From BAIKAL-G1 sp943369525 (GTDB lineage: Bacteria; Cyanobacteriota; Cyanobacteriia; PCC-6307; Cyanobiaceae), in contig CALRNL020000003.1 of assembly GCA_943369525.1 (NCBI GenBank), forward strand, positions 186,001-250,000: DNA of 64,000 bases, written 5' to 3'. Below, in pieces: positions 1 through 8,598 of the stretch. The notes beneath the pieces were generated by a model. It had not been told where the DNA came from, did not search any database, and worked only from the letters and a program-made list of their open reading frames with translations. The position numbers and the translations under genes were made by a program. The first letter of the stretch is position 1. Every line of letters starts with the position of its first letter.

Positions 1-271
1 GGTCCACGGCTTCGCTGAAACCCTTTAAGGCCGTGGCACAGGCCGCGAGGCTGCCATCGATGGGGTCCTGCCAGCCCAGGGCGTGCAGGCTGAGGCCGCA
101 GGCCTGCTGGCGCCGCTCCGCCTCGGCCCGGGCCAGCTGGATCCCGGCCAGCAGCTCGCCCGCCACCGCCTCGACCCGTTGGCGCTGGTGTTGCTCCTGG
201 CTAGCGGCCAGGCCGAAGCAACCCAGGCCGCCGAGCAAGCCCAGCACCAGCAGTTGTTCGGTGAGGGTCAT
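1..271 (-). CDS. Type IV pilin-like (FimT/GspH-like) protein, partial
   Basis: Reading the minus strand from an ATG at 269-271 gives about 90 codons without a stop up to the window edge, so the C-terminus is missing. The N-terminus is MTLTEQLLVLGLLGG followed by a hydrophobic helix and then a polar, Glu/Arg/Gln-rich segment, the layout of a pseudopilin. The pilin-typical glutamate is residue 5 counting the initiator Met, so there is no visible prepilin leader. The start overlaps the stop of the upstream gene by four bases (ATGA), so it is the third gene of a minus-strand operon. FimT/GspH assignment is inference from the helix and gene order. Confidence 0.6.
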   Translation of the reverse strand, partial: MTLTEQLLVLGLLGGLGCFGLAASQEQHQRQRVEAVAGELLAGIQLARAEAERRQQACGLSLHALGWQDPIDGSLAACATALKGFSEAVD

Positions 272-708
272 CCAACCGGCTCCCCAGGGCCCGGGCAGAG
301 GCCATAGGCCGCCGTGCTGAACAGCCGCTGCCGCTGCCAGCGCCCCTGCGCCAAGGACACCTGCAAGCGCACCAGGCCCGGGGCCACCAGGCTCACCTGG
401 CGCTGCATCGCTTCGGCGTCACCTCCAGGGGTTGCCTGGGGGTCGCCTGGGCTGGCGGCCGACTCGCCCAGCAGGTGCAGCAGCATCCGGTCGGGCGCCT
501 CACAGGCCAGGTCGGTGAAGGGCTGCTGCTGGGCTCCGGCCCGCACCTGGGCCTGGCTGCGGCGCAGTTCCGCCTCCAGGCGCTCGCCGGCCAGCTCGGC
601 CTGCTGTTCGCCGCCGAGGGCGCGGCCCAGGCCCGCCATCACTTCGAGGGAGCCGGCGCTGGCCAGGGCAAACACCAGGCCGGCCAGCATCACTTCAACC
701 AGGTTCAT
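268..708 (-). CDS. Pseudopilin-like protein (PulJ/PilW-like)
   Basis: A 146-residue protein with one N-terminal hydrophobic helix starting MNLVEVMLAGLVFALA, then an amphipathic Glu/Gln/Arg-rich stretch and a small C-terminal domain. This is the shape of a minor pilin or type II secretion pseudopilin. A good ribosome site (GGAGGGGG) sits directly before the ATG, which supports this start although it leaves no leader peptide. The start overlaps the previous gene's stop (ATGA at 705-708) and its own stop overlaps the next start (ATGA at 268-271). It probably acts in the cell envelope as a minor component of a type IV pilus. The exact subfamily is uncertain. Confidence 0.6.
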   Translation of the reverse strand: MNLVEVMLAGLVFALASAGSLEVMAGLGRALGGEQQAELAGERLEAELRRSQAQVRAGAQQQPFTDLACEAPDRMLLHLLGESAASPGDPQATPGGDAEAMQRQVSLVAPGLVRLQVSLAQGRWQRQRLFSTAAYGLCPGPGEPVG

Positions 709-1217
709 GCCCCCTCCTGGCGCAGGCCGGTGATGCGGCCGTCCTGGGCCGAGCGCTCGAAGTGCACCAGCCCCAGCCGTTGCTCGCCCCGCGGGCCGGT
801 GAGTCTCATCCGCAAGCTGGCCAGGGACGGGTCCGCGGGCGGGCTCGGTTGCCAGTGCAAGTCCGCCAGCTGCCAGCGGGCCGGCAGGGCCAGGGCCAGG
901 AGCGCCGGGCTGGGGCCGGCTGGATCCAGCGCTTCTGGTTGCTGCCCCACCAGGTGCTGGGCCAGCAGTTGGGCCAGGTCGCGCAGGCCGTCATCGGCCT
1001 GGCGGCGGCGCTGGTCGGCGCCCAGGGCCTGGCGGGAGGCCAGGGCGGCGCCCAGCAGGCCCATGCTGCTGGTGGCGAGCACCAGGCCGGCCACCAGGGC
1101 CAGGGGCATCACCAAGCCCGCCTCGCCATGGCGGCGCCTGGGCCGCCCAGGCCGGTTGGATTGTCTTGCCAGGCCTGCTGCCATCGGCGGGCCCTCCAGC
1201 GGTGGGGGTCGGAGCAT
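705..1217 (-). CDS. PilX-like minor pilin / pilus assembly protein
   Basis: A 170-residue protein with a basic, Pro/Arg-rich N-terminus of about 35 residues, then GEAGLVMPLALVAGLVLATS, a hydrophobic helix lacking the usual Glu5. That is typical of PilX N-terminal-type pilus assembly proteins. The rest is a small polar domain with several WQ-rich segments. A second possible start is an ATG at 1182-1184. It is the first gene of a three-gene minus-strand operon with ATGA overlaps. This PilX-then-small-pilin order resembles the larger pilin block at 5550-13670, which suggests that the two clusters serve the same kind of machine. Confidence 0.55.
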   Translation of the reverse strand: MLRPPPLEGPPMAAGLARQSNRPGRPRRRHGEAGLVMPLALVAGLVLATSSMGLLGAALASRQALGADQRRRQADDGLRDLAQLLAQHLVGQQPEALDPAGPSPALLALALPARWQLADLHWQPSPPADPSLASLRMRLTGPRGEQRLGLVHFERSAQDGRITGLRQEGA

Positions 1218-1559
1218 TCCCGGGCCTGGGCGCCCCAGTCCCCCGGGCCAGGCGGCGGGGTCGGCAACTCCACACAGACGGCCCTGGCCCGGCCCGCAGG
1301 GATCGGGGCGCCAGCCCTGGCGAGGTCAGCCTGGAACCAGCCCTTACAAGCCAGCTCTAACGGAACGGATTTAGCGAACTTTCTCTAGCCAAAGACTTTT
1401 ATTAAAACAGTTCTGCAGAGCTAAACCCGAGACCCAGTTCTATCGAGCTAGATCTAGTGAAGGGGTTCGGGCGAATCAGGTTTGGCTTGATGGCTCTAGT
1501 GAATCAGGTCTAGCGAGATGGCTCCAGTGAACTGGCTCTAGGCAGCCAGATGCCAGGCC
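1218..1559. other. Intergenic region with degenerate tandem repeats
   Basis: No convincing gene. The left half is GC-rich. From about 1370 the base composition becomes AT-richer, and this stretch could carry the promoter of the minus-strand pilin operon, although no clear -35/-10 pair can be defended. Positions 1489-1516 and 1517-1543 form a degenerate tandem pair built on GATGGCTCTAGTGAA. Confidence 0.5.
1489..1543. repeat. Degenerate tandem repeat, about 28 bp x 2
   Basis: Two adjacent units begin GATGGCTCTAGTGAA and GATGGCTCCAGTGAA and end in TCTAG followed by C/G-rich bases. Related GATCTAGTGAA and CGAATCAGG pieces occur just upstream (1450-1480), so the array is older and partly decayed. 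It lies downstream of lepA, between lepA and the pilin operon. Confidence 0.6.
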
Positions 1560-3368
1560 CTATTGGTTGAGTTTGAGCACGGCCATGAAGGCCTCCTGGG
1601 GCACATCCACCTTGCCCATGGCCTTCATGCGTTTTTTGCCCTTGGCCTGTTTCTGCAGGAGTTTTTTCTTACGGGAAATGTCGCCGCCGTAGCATTTAGC
1701 TAGCACATCTTTGCGCATGGCGCTGATGCTTTCGCTGGCAATCACCCGGCTGCCAATCGAGGCCTGGATCGGAATTTTAAACTGCTGGCGGGGGATCAGT
1801 TCCTTGAGCTTTTCCACCAGGCCCTTGCCCACGTTGTAGGCCTTATCCCGGTGCACGATGGTGGTGAGCGGATCGGCCTTTTCGGCATTGATCAACACAT
1901 CGAGGCGCACCAGTTCGTTCTTGCGGTAGCCGATCAGGCTGTATTCCATCGAGGCGTAGCCCTTGGTGCGGCTCTTCATCTGGTCGAAGAAGTCGGTCAC
2001 TACTTCGGCCAGGGGCATTTCGTAGTGGAGCGTCACCCGGTCGGTGGTGATGTATTTCATGTCAATGAACTCGCCGCGGCGCTCCTGGCAGAGCTCCATC
2101 AGGGCGCCGTTATAGGTGTTGGGTGTGTAGATCTCCAGCTTCACATAGGGCTCTTCGATCGATTCGCGTTTCTGGGGATCGGGCAGGGTGGCCGGGTTAT
2201 CCACCAGCATCATGCTGCCATCCAGCAGGTTCACTTGATACACCACCGAGGGCGCCGTCACGATTAGGTCGAGGTCGTATTCGCGCTCGAGCCGCTCCTG
2301 CACGATCTCCATGTGCAGCAGGCCCAGGAAGCCGCAACGGAAGCCAAAGCCCATGGCGCTACTGGTTTCCGGCTCATACTTGAGCGCCGCATCGGAGAGC
2401 TGCAGCTTGTCGAGGGCCTCGCGCAGGTCCGGGTATTGGTCGGCGTCGGTGGGGAACAGGCCGCAGAACACCATCGGCTTGGCCTCGGTATAACCGGGCA
2501 GGGCTTCGGCGGCCGGGTTGGCCAGCAGGGTGATCGTGTCGCCAACCCGGGCATCGGCCACGGCCTTGATTGAGGCCGAGAGGTAGCCCACCTCGCCGGC
2601 ATGGAGGGAGTCCACCTGGCGCTGGTCCGGCGCCATCACCCCCACCTCATCGAGTTCGTAGGTTTTGCCGCTGGCCATCAGCAGCACCTTGTCCTTGCGG
2701 GCAATGGTGCCACTGATCACCCGGAAATACACAATCACGCCCCGGTAGGGGTCGTAGTAGGAATCGAAAATCAGGGCCTTGAGCGGCTCCGCAATCCGAT
2801 CCGGCGGCGGCGGCACCCGATCCACCACGGCCTGCAGGATCGCCGCCACGCCCAGGCCGGTTTTGGCGGAACAGGTGATCGCATTGGTGGTGTCGAGGCC
2901 AATAATCGCTTCGATTTCGGCGGCGATGCGTTCGGGATCGGCGCCGGGTAGATCAATTTTGTTGAGCACCGGAATGATCTCCAGATCATTTTCCAGGGCC
3001 AGGTAGACATTGGCCAGGGTTTGGGCTTCCACCCCCTGGCTGGCATCCACCACCAGCAGGGCCCCCTCGCAGGCCTGCAGGGAGCGGCTCACCTCGTAGG
3101 AGAAATCGACGTGGCCGGGGGTATCAATCAGGTTGAGGATATAGATCTCACCATCGGCGGCCCTGTATTCCATCCGGGCCGCCTGGAGTTTGATCGTGAT
3201 GCCGCGCTCCCGCTCCAGGTCCATGTTGTCGAGGAACTGCTCCTGCATGTCCCGGGCCGCCACCGTGCCGGTGGTCTGCAGCAGCCGGTCGGCCAGGGTC
3301 GATTTGCCGTGGTCGATGTGGGCAATGATGCAGAAATTGCGGATCCGCTGAACGGGAACGTCGGTCAT
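1560..3368 (-). CDS. lepA: Elongation factor 4 (LepA), ribosomal back-translocase GTPase
   Basis: A 602-residue protein, the normal length for the family. The GTPase domain comes first, with AHIDHGKST (P-loop, near residue 16), DTPGHVDFS (G3) and NKIDLP (G4). Domain II and the EF-G-like domains follow, then the LepA-specific C-terminal domain ending in the basic KKKLLQKQAKGKKRMK region that binds the ribosome. EF4 binds stalled ribosomes in the cytoplasm and promotes reverse translocation or remodelling. It stands alone on the minus strand, divergent from the nfu gene. No anomalies were seen. Confidence 0.97.
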   Translation of the reverse strand: MTDVPVQRIRNFCIIAHIDHGKSTLADRLLQTTGTVAARDMQEQFLDNMDLERERGITIKLQAARMEYRAADGEIYILNLIDTPGHVDFSYEVSRSLQACEGALLVVDASQGVEAQTLANVYLALENDLEIIPVLNKIDLPGADPERIAAEIEAIIGLDTTNAITCSAKTGLGVAAILQAVVDRVPPPPDRIAEPLKALIFDSYYDPYRGVIVYFRVISGTIARKDKVLLMASGKTYELDEVGVMAPDQRQVDSLHAGEVGYLSASIKAVADARVGDTITLLANPAAEALPGYTEAKPMVFCGLFPTDADQYPDLREALDKLQLSDAALKYEPETSSAMGFGFRCGFLGLLHMEIVQERLEREYDLDLIVTAPSVVYQVNLLDGSMMLVDNPATLPDPQKRESIEEPYVKLEIYTPNTYNGALMELCQERRGEFIDMKYITTDRVTLHYEMPLAEVVTDFFDQMKSRTKGYASMEYSLIGYRKNELVRLDVLINAEKADPLTTIVHRDKAYNVGKGLVEKLKELIPRQQFKIPIQASIGSRVIASESISAMRKDVLAKCYGGDISRKKKLLQKQAKGKKRMKAMGKVDVPQEAFMAVLKLNQ

Positions 3369-3564
3369 GGACAGGCTGCGGGCCGGCGGGCCCCATGGAC
3401 CGCCGCAAGGGCCCCAATCCTAAGGAGGCCCTGGGGCCGCCCCCAGGGCCGCTGGCATCCCGGCCCAGCCCCGCGCTGCTGGCGGCGGGCCGCTTCCCCC
3501 AGCCAGCAGGGCTGCCAGGCCTGGGGCCGCCTTCCTAAGCTCGGCATAGTTAGACAAAAAGTTC

Positions 3565-3900
3565 ATGGCCACCGATACCGCACCAATCACCAGCGCAGAC
3601 CCCACGGCGCCCACCAGCCCGGTGGATCCGGCCCCGGAGGCCCTCGATGGCGCCGCCGAGCTCGACCCCCGCGCCCTCACCCTGGCCAACGTGGAGCGGG
3701 CCCTCGATGAGCTGCGCCCCTACCTGATGGCCGATGGCGGCAACGTCGAAGTGGTTGAAATCGATGGACCGATCGTGAAGGTGCGGCTCCAGGGTGCCTG
3801 TGGCTCCTGCCCCAGCAGCACCATGACCTTGAAGATGGGCATCGAGCGCAAGCTGCGCGAAGCCATCCCCGAAGTCGACGAAGTGGTTCAGGTGCTCTGA
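3565..3900 (+). CDS. nfuA: Nfu-type iron-sulfur cluster scaffold (NifU C-terminal domain)
   Basis: A 111-residue protein. The first 35 residues are Pro/Ala/Thr-rich and probably disordered. Residues 39-111 form the NifU C-terminal domain, with the MADGGNVEVVEID signature and the cluster-binding CGSC motif at 79-82. Members of this family assemble a [4Fe-4S] cluster at the dimer interface and pass it to apoproteins, for example photosystem I in cyanobacteria. It is divergent from lepA with a 196-base gap. The many Fe-S proteins encoded later in this window would be plausible clients, but that is inference. Confidence 0.93.
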   Translation: MATDTAPITSADPTAPTSPVDPAPEALDGAAELDPRALTLANVERALDELRPYLMADGGNVEVVEIDGPIVKVRLQGACGSCPSSTMTLKMGIERKLREAIPEVDEVVQVL

Positions 3901-4020
3901 GTTGCTCCTAAGGACAGCTGCTAATCGCAGTTTCTAAGGGCAGCTCCAAAGCACAGCTCCTTGGGGCAGCTCCAAAGCACAGCTACTAAAGAGCGGCATT
4001 TGAGGACAGCTCCTAAGGCC
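3901..4020. repeat. Degenerate tandem repeat downstream of nfu
   Basis: Directly after the nfu stop the sequence is built from variants of CAGCTCCTAAGG and CAGCTCCAAAGCACAGCT. A 21-base stretch beginning GGGCAGCTCCAAAGC is perfectly repeated at 3938-3958 and 3964-3984 (26-base period). It separates nfu from serS. No coding function was seen. Confidence 0.7.
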
Positions 4021-4165
4021 AGCGTCTTCAGGCAGTGTTGCGGCGCTGCACCCTGGAACGGGGCCTCCCCCAACGGGCCCGGCTGGGTCGCTTGCCGAAC
4101 CCCCCTGGGCCCGGTGGCGCTCCAGGGGGCGGCCCCTAGGCTGCGGCTTCCATGCCCCGAGGCCC

Positions 4166-5452
4166 GTGCTCGACCAGCGTCTCCTGCGCGATACCCCCGA
4201 CCTGATCAGCCAGCAGCTGGCCCGCCGCGGCATCAGCATCGATCTCACGGGTCCGCAGTTGATCGCCCAGCAGGAGCGCGATCTGCAGGAGCGTCGCAGT
4301 GACCTGCAGGCCGAGGGCAACCGCATTGGTAAGGAGGTGGGCCAGCGCATCCGCGGCGGCGTCGCCGCCGACGCCCCCGAACTCCAGGCCCTGCGCGACC
4401 AGGGCAACCGCATCAAGCAGCAGGTGGCGGTGCTGGAGGAGGAGGTCAAGGCCCTCGAAACCAAACTCAGGGACCAGCTGCTCACCCTGCCCAACCTGCC
4501 CTCGGCGCTCAGCCCCGACGGCCGCAGCGAAGCCGAAAACGTGGAGGTGAAGCGCTGGGGCACGCCCCGGCTGGCGGCCGCCGGCGAAACCCTGCAGGAG
4601 CACTGGCAGATCGCCGAGCGCCTCGGCCTGGTGGATAGTGAGCGGTCCGTGCGCATCGCCCAGAGTCGCTTTGTGACCCTGCTGGGCGCGGGGGCCCGGC
4701 TGGAGAGGGCCCTGATCAATTTCATGATTGACCTCCATGCCGCCAAGGGCTACCGGGAGGTGCTGCCCCCGATCCTGGTGAACAGCGCCAGCCTCACGGG
4801 TTCGGGCCAGCTGCCCAAGTTTGCCGAGGAGAGTTTTCGCTGCGAGGGCGACGACCTCTGGCTCACCCCCACCGCCGAGGTGCCCGTCACCTCCCTGCAC
4901 CGCGACGAGCTGATTCCGGCCGACCAGCTGCCCCTGCGCTACGTGGCCTTCACCCCCTGCTTCCGGCGTGAGGCCGGCTCCTACGGGCGCGACACCCGCG
5001 GCCTGATTCGCCTGCACCAGTTCCACAAGGTGGAGCTCTATTGGTTCTGCCATCCCGACCACTCGGAGGCGGCCCATGGCCAGCTCACCCTCGATGCCGA
5101 GGCGGTGCTGGAGGCCCTGGAATTGCCCTACCGCCGCCTGGAGCTCTGCACGGGCGATTTGGGCTTCTCGGCCGCCCGCACCTTCGATTTGGAGGTGTGG
5201 TTGGCGGGGGCCGGCGCCTACCGGGAAATCTCCAGCTGCAGCACCTGCGCCGATTTCCAGGCCCGGCGCTCCTCCATCCGCTTTAAGGAGGGCAAGGGCA
5301 CCCGGCTGGTGCACACCCTCAATGGCAGCGGCCTGGCCATCGGCCGCACCATGGCCGCCCTGCTGGAAAACGGCCAGCAGGCCGATGGCAGCATCCAGCT
5401 GCCGGCGGCCCTGGTGCCCTACTTCGGCTGCGATCGGATCGCCTCGGCCTGA
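4166..5452 (+). CDS. serS: Seryl-tRNA synthetase
   Basis: A 428-residue class II aminoacyl-tRNA synthetase that charges tRNA-Ser. The start is a GTG giving MLDQRLLRDTPDLI, the typical N-terminus. Residues 1-110 form the coiled-coil tRNA-binding arm. The catalytic domain carries TAEVPVTSLH, the motif 2 region FRREAGSYGRDTRGLIRLHQF and motif 3 near the C-terminus (NGSGLAIGRTMAALLENGQ). Length is normal and the gene appears intact. Its last about 100 bases plus the downstream spacer occur a second time at 8393-8590, marking the boundary of a tandem duplication of the neighbouring pilin genes. Confidence 0.97.
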   Translation: MLDQRLLRDTPDLISQQLARRGISIDLTGPQLIAQQERDLQERRSDLQAEGNRIGKEVGQRIRGGVAADAPELQALRDQGNRIKQQVAVLEEEVKALETKLRDQLLTLPNLPSALSPDGRSEAENVEVKRWGTPRLAAAGETLQEHWQIAERLGLVDSERSVRIAQSRFVTLLGAGARLERALINFMIDLHAAKGYREVLPPILVNSASLTGSGQLPKFAEESFRCEGDDLWLTPTAEVPVTSLHRDELIPADQLPLRYVAFTPCFRREAGSYGRDTRGLIRLHQFHKVELYWFCHPDHSEAAHGQLTLDAEAVLEALELPYRRLELCTGDLGFSAARTFDLEVWLAGAGAYREISSCSTCADFQARRSSIRFKEGKGTRLVHTLNGSGLAIGRTMAALLENGQQADGSIQLPAALVPYFGCDRIASA

Positions 5453-5549
5453 GGCAGGGGCCCGCAGCGCCAGCCCAGACTTGCCAGGCCCCAGCCTGGT
5501 TTGGCCCGTGGGTGGGGGCTTGCCTGGGGCCCCAGCGGCACTGCGGCAC

Positions 5550-6185
5550 TTAGTTGATCATCTCCGAGCCGCCGGAGTAGAGGCTGAGGCTGCGGCGCAC
5601 CTCAGCCCTGCCCGGGTAGGTCACGCCCACATCCAGGCTCACCCAGGTGCAATCCGTTGACACCGTGGGAACAAACCTGGAGATGTTGGTGAGGACGCGG
5701 CTGCCCGTGGCCGTGGTGGTGGTGAGCAGGCCATTGGGATCCACCTGGGGACCATCCCGCAGCAACAGGGTGCCGCTGCGGTAATAGCGGATTGGGGCGT
5801 AAGTGATGCGGTTGTTGGCAGCTGGAATCGGCACTAGGAGCCATAGCTCATTGGCTGAGGATGGCGATGCACAGGCCGAGGTGGCCTCTGGTTTGCAGGG
5901 GGTGTCGGGCAAGGTTGCCGTTGTGCGGGGGCTGACGCCTTTGCGTAGCATGCAGGCTTCACCGGTTTCAATCTCGAGCAGATTGGATAGGCGCTGAAAG
6001 TTTCTATTCACGTCCGTGAAGCCAACCACGCGATTGCCTAGCTTGATTTGCTGAACGGCCAGCACGGCGAGCGATCCCAACACAAGGGAGGACAGCGCAG
6101 CGCCGATCAACAACTCCACCAGGGTGAATCCCTGTTTGCTCGCTTTAATGCGGGGTAGGCCCCCCACCAGGGCTTCTTTTATCAT
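5550..6185 (-). CDS. Type IV minor pilin-like protein, copy A pilin 1 (PilW/PulJ-like)
   Basis: About 211 residues. A short leader ending in KQG is followed by FTLVELLIGAALSSLVLG, a canonical prepilin cleavage site and helix with Glu5. The C-terminal globular part contains four cysteines and ends SLYSGGSEMIN. The ATG at 6183-6185 is preferred because it overlaps the upstream stop as ATGA, exactly as in copy B. It is the last gene of the minus-strand cluster and convergent with serS. It is paralogous to 8599-9243 but strongly diverged outside the helix and a few motifs (PDTPC, GPQVD, C-W-V/S-F/L). Likely a minor pilin of an envelope pilus. Confidence 0.8.
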   Translation of the reverse strand: MIKEALVGGLPRIKASKQGFTLVELLIGAALSSLVLGSLAVLAVQQIKLGNRVVGFTDVNRNFQRLSNLLEIETGEACMLRKGVSPRTTATLPDTPCKPEATSACASPSSANELWLLVPIPAANNRITYAPIRYYRSGTLLLRDGPQVDPNGLLTTTTATGSRVLTNISRFVPTVSTDCTWVSLDVGVTYPGRAEVRRSLSLYSGGSEMIN

Positions 6186-6826
6186 GACTGCTGCCAAACC
6201 GTGCAGGTGTTGTTGTCGGCATCACCCGTGGCATTGTTGATGCCGGTGATAATGCTGCCAAAGGAAATTCCCACGCAGCGGATGGGTGGTTCGCCATTCA
6301 CGGCGACTTTGATAATGATATCTTTTCCATCGGCCACAACCCCGCTGCGTGGACTAAACGCCATCCATGCCTGTTGATCGATAAAGGGTACCCATTCCCC
6401 ATTTGGGAATTCCGCAGTAACTGTATAGGATCTGGCCCCATCGATGACCGGCAGCATCAAGTTTGTTCTCTCCGTGCACCCCGCCCCGGATGAGTACGCG
6501 TAAGGGGTGCCGGGCTCGAGGTTGGCTCCTCGCCTGACCACCCACCAGCAGGGACCGACGCTGCCCGCCTTGGCGGACATCGCTTCTAGCCAGCCAGCCA
6601 GCTCGTTCACCGCGGCGATGGCCCGATCCCGGCGTAGAAAATAGTCGGAGGAGGTAAACACTACGGCGCTAACAATGCCAAGCACGGCCACGGTGACCAC
6701 CATCTCGATCAACGTGAAGGCCTGGTGCCGGCGCCGGCTGCGCCAGTTAGGCGGCAGCCCAATCTTGGCCAGGGCAGGCTTGGGCATGGCAGGTTTGGCA
6801 AGCCCCATCATTGATAGCACCATCAT
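6182..6826 (-). CDS. Type IV pilin-like protein, copy A pilin 2 (FimT/GspH-like)
   Basis: About 214 residues. A long basic leader (about 35 residues) ends in RRHQA, followed by FTLIEMVVTVAVLGIVSA, a pilin helix with Glu5. The residue before the cleavage site is Ala instead of Gly, as in its copy B paralogue, so the change is shared. The next segment, AAVNELAGWLEAM, is a FimT-like helix. The C-terminal part has single cysteines in WW and GCTER contexts. The start at 6826 is chosen because it overlaps the upstream gene's stop (ATGA), matching the arrangement in copy B. Probably an envelope minor pilin or pseudopilin. Confidence 0.8.
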   Translation of the reverse strand: MMVLSMMGLAKPAMPKPALAKIGLPPNWRSRRRHQAFTLIEMVVTVAVLGIVSAVVFTSSDYFLRRDRAIAAVNELAGWLEAMSAKAGSVGPCWWVVRRGANLEPGTPYAYSSGAGCTERTNLMLPVIDGARSYTVTAEFPNGEWVPFIDQQAWMAFSPRSGVVADGKDIIIKVAVNGEPPIRCVGISFGSIITGINNATGDADNNTCTVWQQS

Positions 6827-7428
6827 GGGCAAAAGTCGGCCATTTTCGGGATGATGGTCTCCTCTCGGATGGTGCTTCCGTTGACGTTCATGTAGGTGAC
6901 CCTCAGGATCTTGGAGTCTTGAATGGATGTCGAACGGGTGGTATCGGTGGGAGCGGGCAAAGAATCCACCGCTGTTTTAAGGGGGGCCATAAAGACCGTG
7001 TTGTTGGCGGTTGTGCAGAGTTGGCCAACGGCTAATGGTTCGGAGGATGTGCTTGTATTGGGGAAAGGAGTTGTGGTGCTGGCTAGATCCAGCTGGGGAA
7101 AGTAAAACCGATCGTCCATGGGGTTGGTGGTGGCACAGGGTTGGCCCACCCCAACGTTGACTGGGGCTGTGGTGCTGCAGGTGCCAGCGCAGCAGGTGAA
7201 TCGGCGAGCCAGGGCCTTGATTTGGCGAAGGTTGTCATCGATGGAGGCCTGCCTGATCACCTGTTTTTGGGTTGTCACCATGCTGCGGCTGATGCTGTTG
7301 AACACGTTTGCCATGGCAGAAACGGCCATCAACAGCATCAGCGAGAGCAGCAAGGGCTCCAGCAGGCCCATGCCCCGATCAGCCAACGGCTGGCGGGGGG
7401 GGCGTTGACGCAGAATCGCTTTCATCAT
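6823..7428 (-). CDS. Type IV pilin-like protein, copy A pilin 3 with vicinal cysteines
   Basis: 201 residues. The N-terminus LADRGMGLLEPLLLSLML resembles a prepilin cleavage site (G followed by x-LLE) and a hydrophobic helix. It carries a motif FTCCAGTC with adjacent cysteines, which is conserved in the copy B paralogue as YTCCSGQC, and both proteins end in KMADFCP. The six or so cysteines suggest disulfide stabilisation outside the cytoplasm. The gene starts two bases before the decayed pilX stop, so it was once the second gene of a pilX-pilin3-pilin2-pilin1 operon. The exact pilin subfamily is unknown to me. Confidence 0.75.
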   Translation of the reverse strand: MMKAILRQRPPRQPLADRGMGLLEPLLLSLMLLMAVSAMANVFNSISRSMVTTQKQVIRQASIDDNLRQIKALARRFTCCAGTCSTTAPVNVGVGQPCATTNPMDDRFYFPQLDLASTTTPFPNTSTSSEPLAVGQLCTTANNTVFMAPLKTAVDSLPAPTDTTRSTSIQDSKILRVTYMNVNGSTIREETIIPKMADFCP

Positions 7429-7429
7429 G

Positions 7430-8392
7430 TCAACGTAGCCTAAAACTTCGCCTTGGGGTTGTTGATTGGGCCACCCAATCGATTCCGATCCAATTCAGGG
7501 CCCCTGCCTTGGCGCTTGAAATTCAAACTGTCATCAGCCGGGGCCGCTAGGGTCTCCGAGAGGGAACAGCGTCCCTTTTGAGGACTACCGCAGAAGGCCC
7601 CAGGAGCCCAGGGGAAGTAGGGCCAGGCCCCGTAAAGGCTGGATCACTTCTCTCCCCCCTCGGAGTTGGTGTCAATCACAATGACCTGATTGCAGGCTTG
7701 GTTGACAAGGCCCGAGCCCTTGCAGGTGGTGGCAGGGGCTGGATGCTTTCGGAACAGTTGAGCCGCCCGTAGGCGCTCACTCGATGAAAGGCGCTGGCGT
7801 CTACTGGGGTTGGGCAGTTTTCAATCGGTGGGCTGCTCTCCTTGACGCCAGCTTTGGGGCAAGCTACTTGGAGAATTGGGGCCCCAGCAGGGAGCTTGAT
7901 TAAGGGTTGCCCAATGCTGATCCCCCTTGCGATAGTAGCGCTGATGAAATAGAAGCTAATGGGGCTATCGGTAGTGTTTATGTACAAGGTATTGCCAGCT
8001 CCGGCCAGGTCTATGGTTGGTTCAAGGCAGCGCCAGCCAGCTAGGAAGGGGGCCCCAGCATCGGCGTTGCCGCGTCGATCGGCAGGGATTTCGCACCAGC
8101 TTTGCTAGGAGGCCAGTCTCAGATCAACAATTACAACTGACGAGTCGGTCGGGTTGGCTTCGAGCCATCCGAGGCAATGGCCATTTTGTTTGGACTAGCT
8201 GCTTGAATCGGATCTTGTCCGGAAATTGAGGAATAGCTAAAGTTGCTGTTAACTCTTACTCGGAAATTAACAAAATGGCAAAAGCGATTTGGGGAGGCTT
8301 AGGCTTCTGGAGGAATGGCCATCTTGCGCCGCCATGCTAATTCCTTTGGTTGGTTGAAATCTCCTGGCCATCCTTTTGCGCAAGTGTTGAGG
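7430..8392 (-). pseudogene. Remnant of a giant PilX-like gene (C-terminal part only)
   Basis: Translated pieces on the minus strand match the C-terminal third of the PilX-like protein at 10527-13670. Examples are NWIGIDWVAQ near the end (intact: NWTGIDWVAR), YINTTDSPISFYF and QPLIKLPAGAPILQVACP. The pieces lie in more than one frame. About 85 bases corresponding to the FFGRLWVRSLSS region are deleted, and the coding signal fades towards 8370, where the serS tail of copy B begins. The N-terminal two thirds are absent. It is therefore the truncated upstream end of duplication copy A and is not expected to make a protein. Confidence 0.85.
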
Positions 8393-8590
8393 ATAGCCGG
8401 CCTGCTGGAAAACGGCCAGCAGGCCAATAGCAGCATCCAGCTACCGGCGGCCCTGGTGTTCCACTTCGGCTGCGATCGGATCGCCTCGGCCTGGGGCAGG
8501 GGCCCGCAGTGCCAGCCCAGACTTGCCAGAACCCAGCTTGGTTTGGCCCTTTAGGGGTGGGTTGCCAGGGCCCCTAGCGGAGCTGCTGGG
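8393..8590 (+). pseudogene. Duplicated 3' fragment of serS plus its downstream spacer
   Basis: The sequence from 8393 matches serS from 5351 (offset 3042) over the last 34 codons or so and the following spacer. By eye it differs at about 13 of the first 150 positions. The serS stop TGA is changed to TGG here, and no synthetase start or body is present, so it cannot encode a functional enzyme. It sits convergent to pilin 1 of copy B exactly as serS sits to pilin 1 of copy A. This is the clearest mark of the tandem duplication and could serve as a homology arm for recombination with serS. Confidence 0.9.
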
Positions 8591-8598
8591 ATGGGTGA

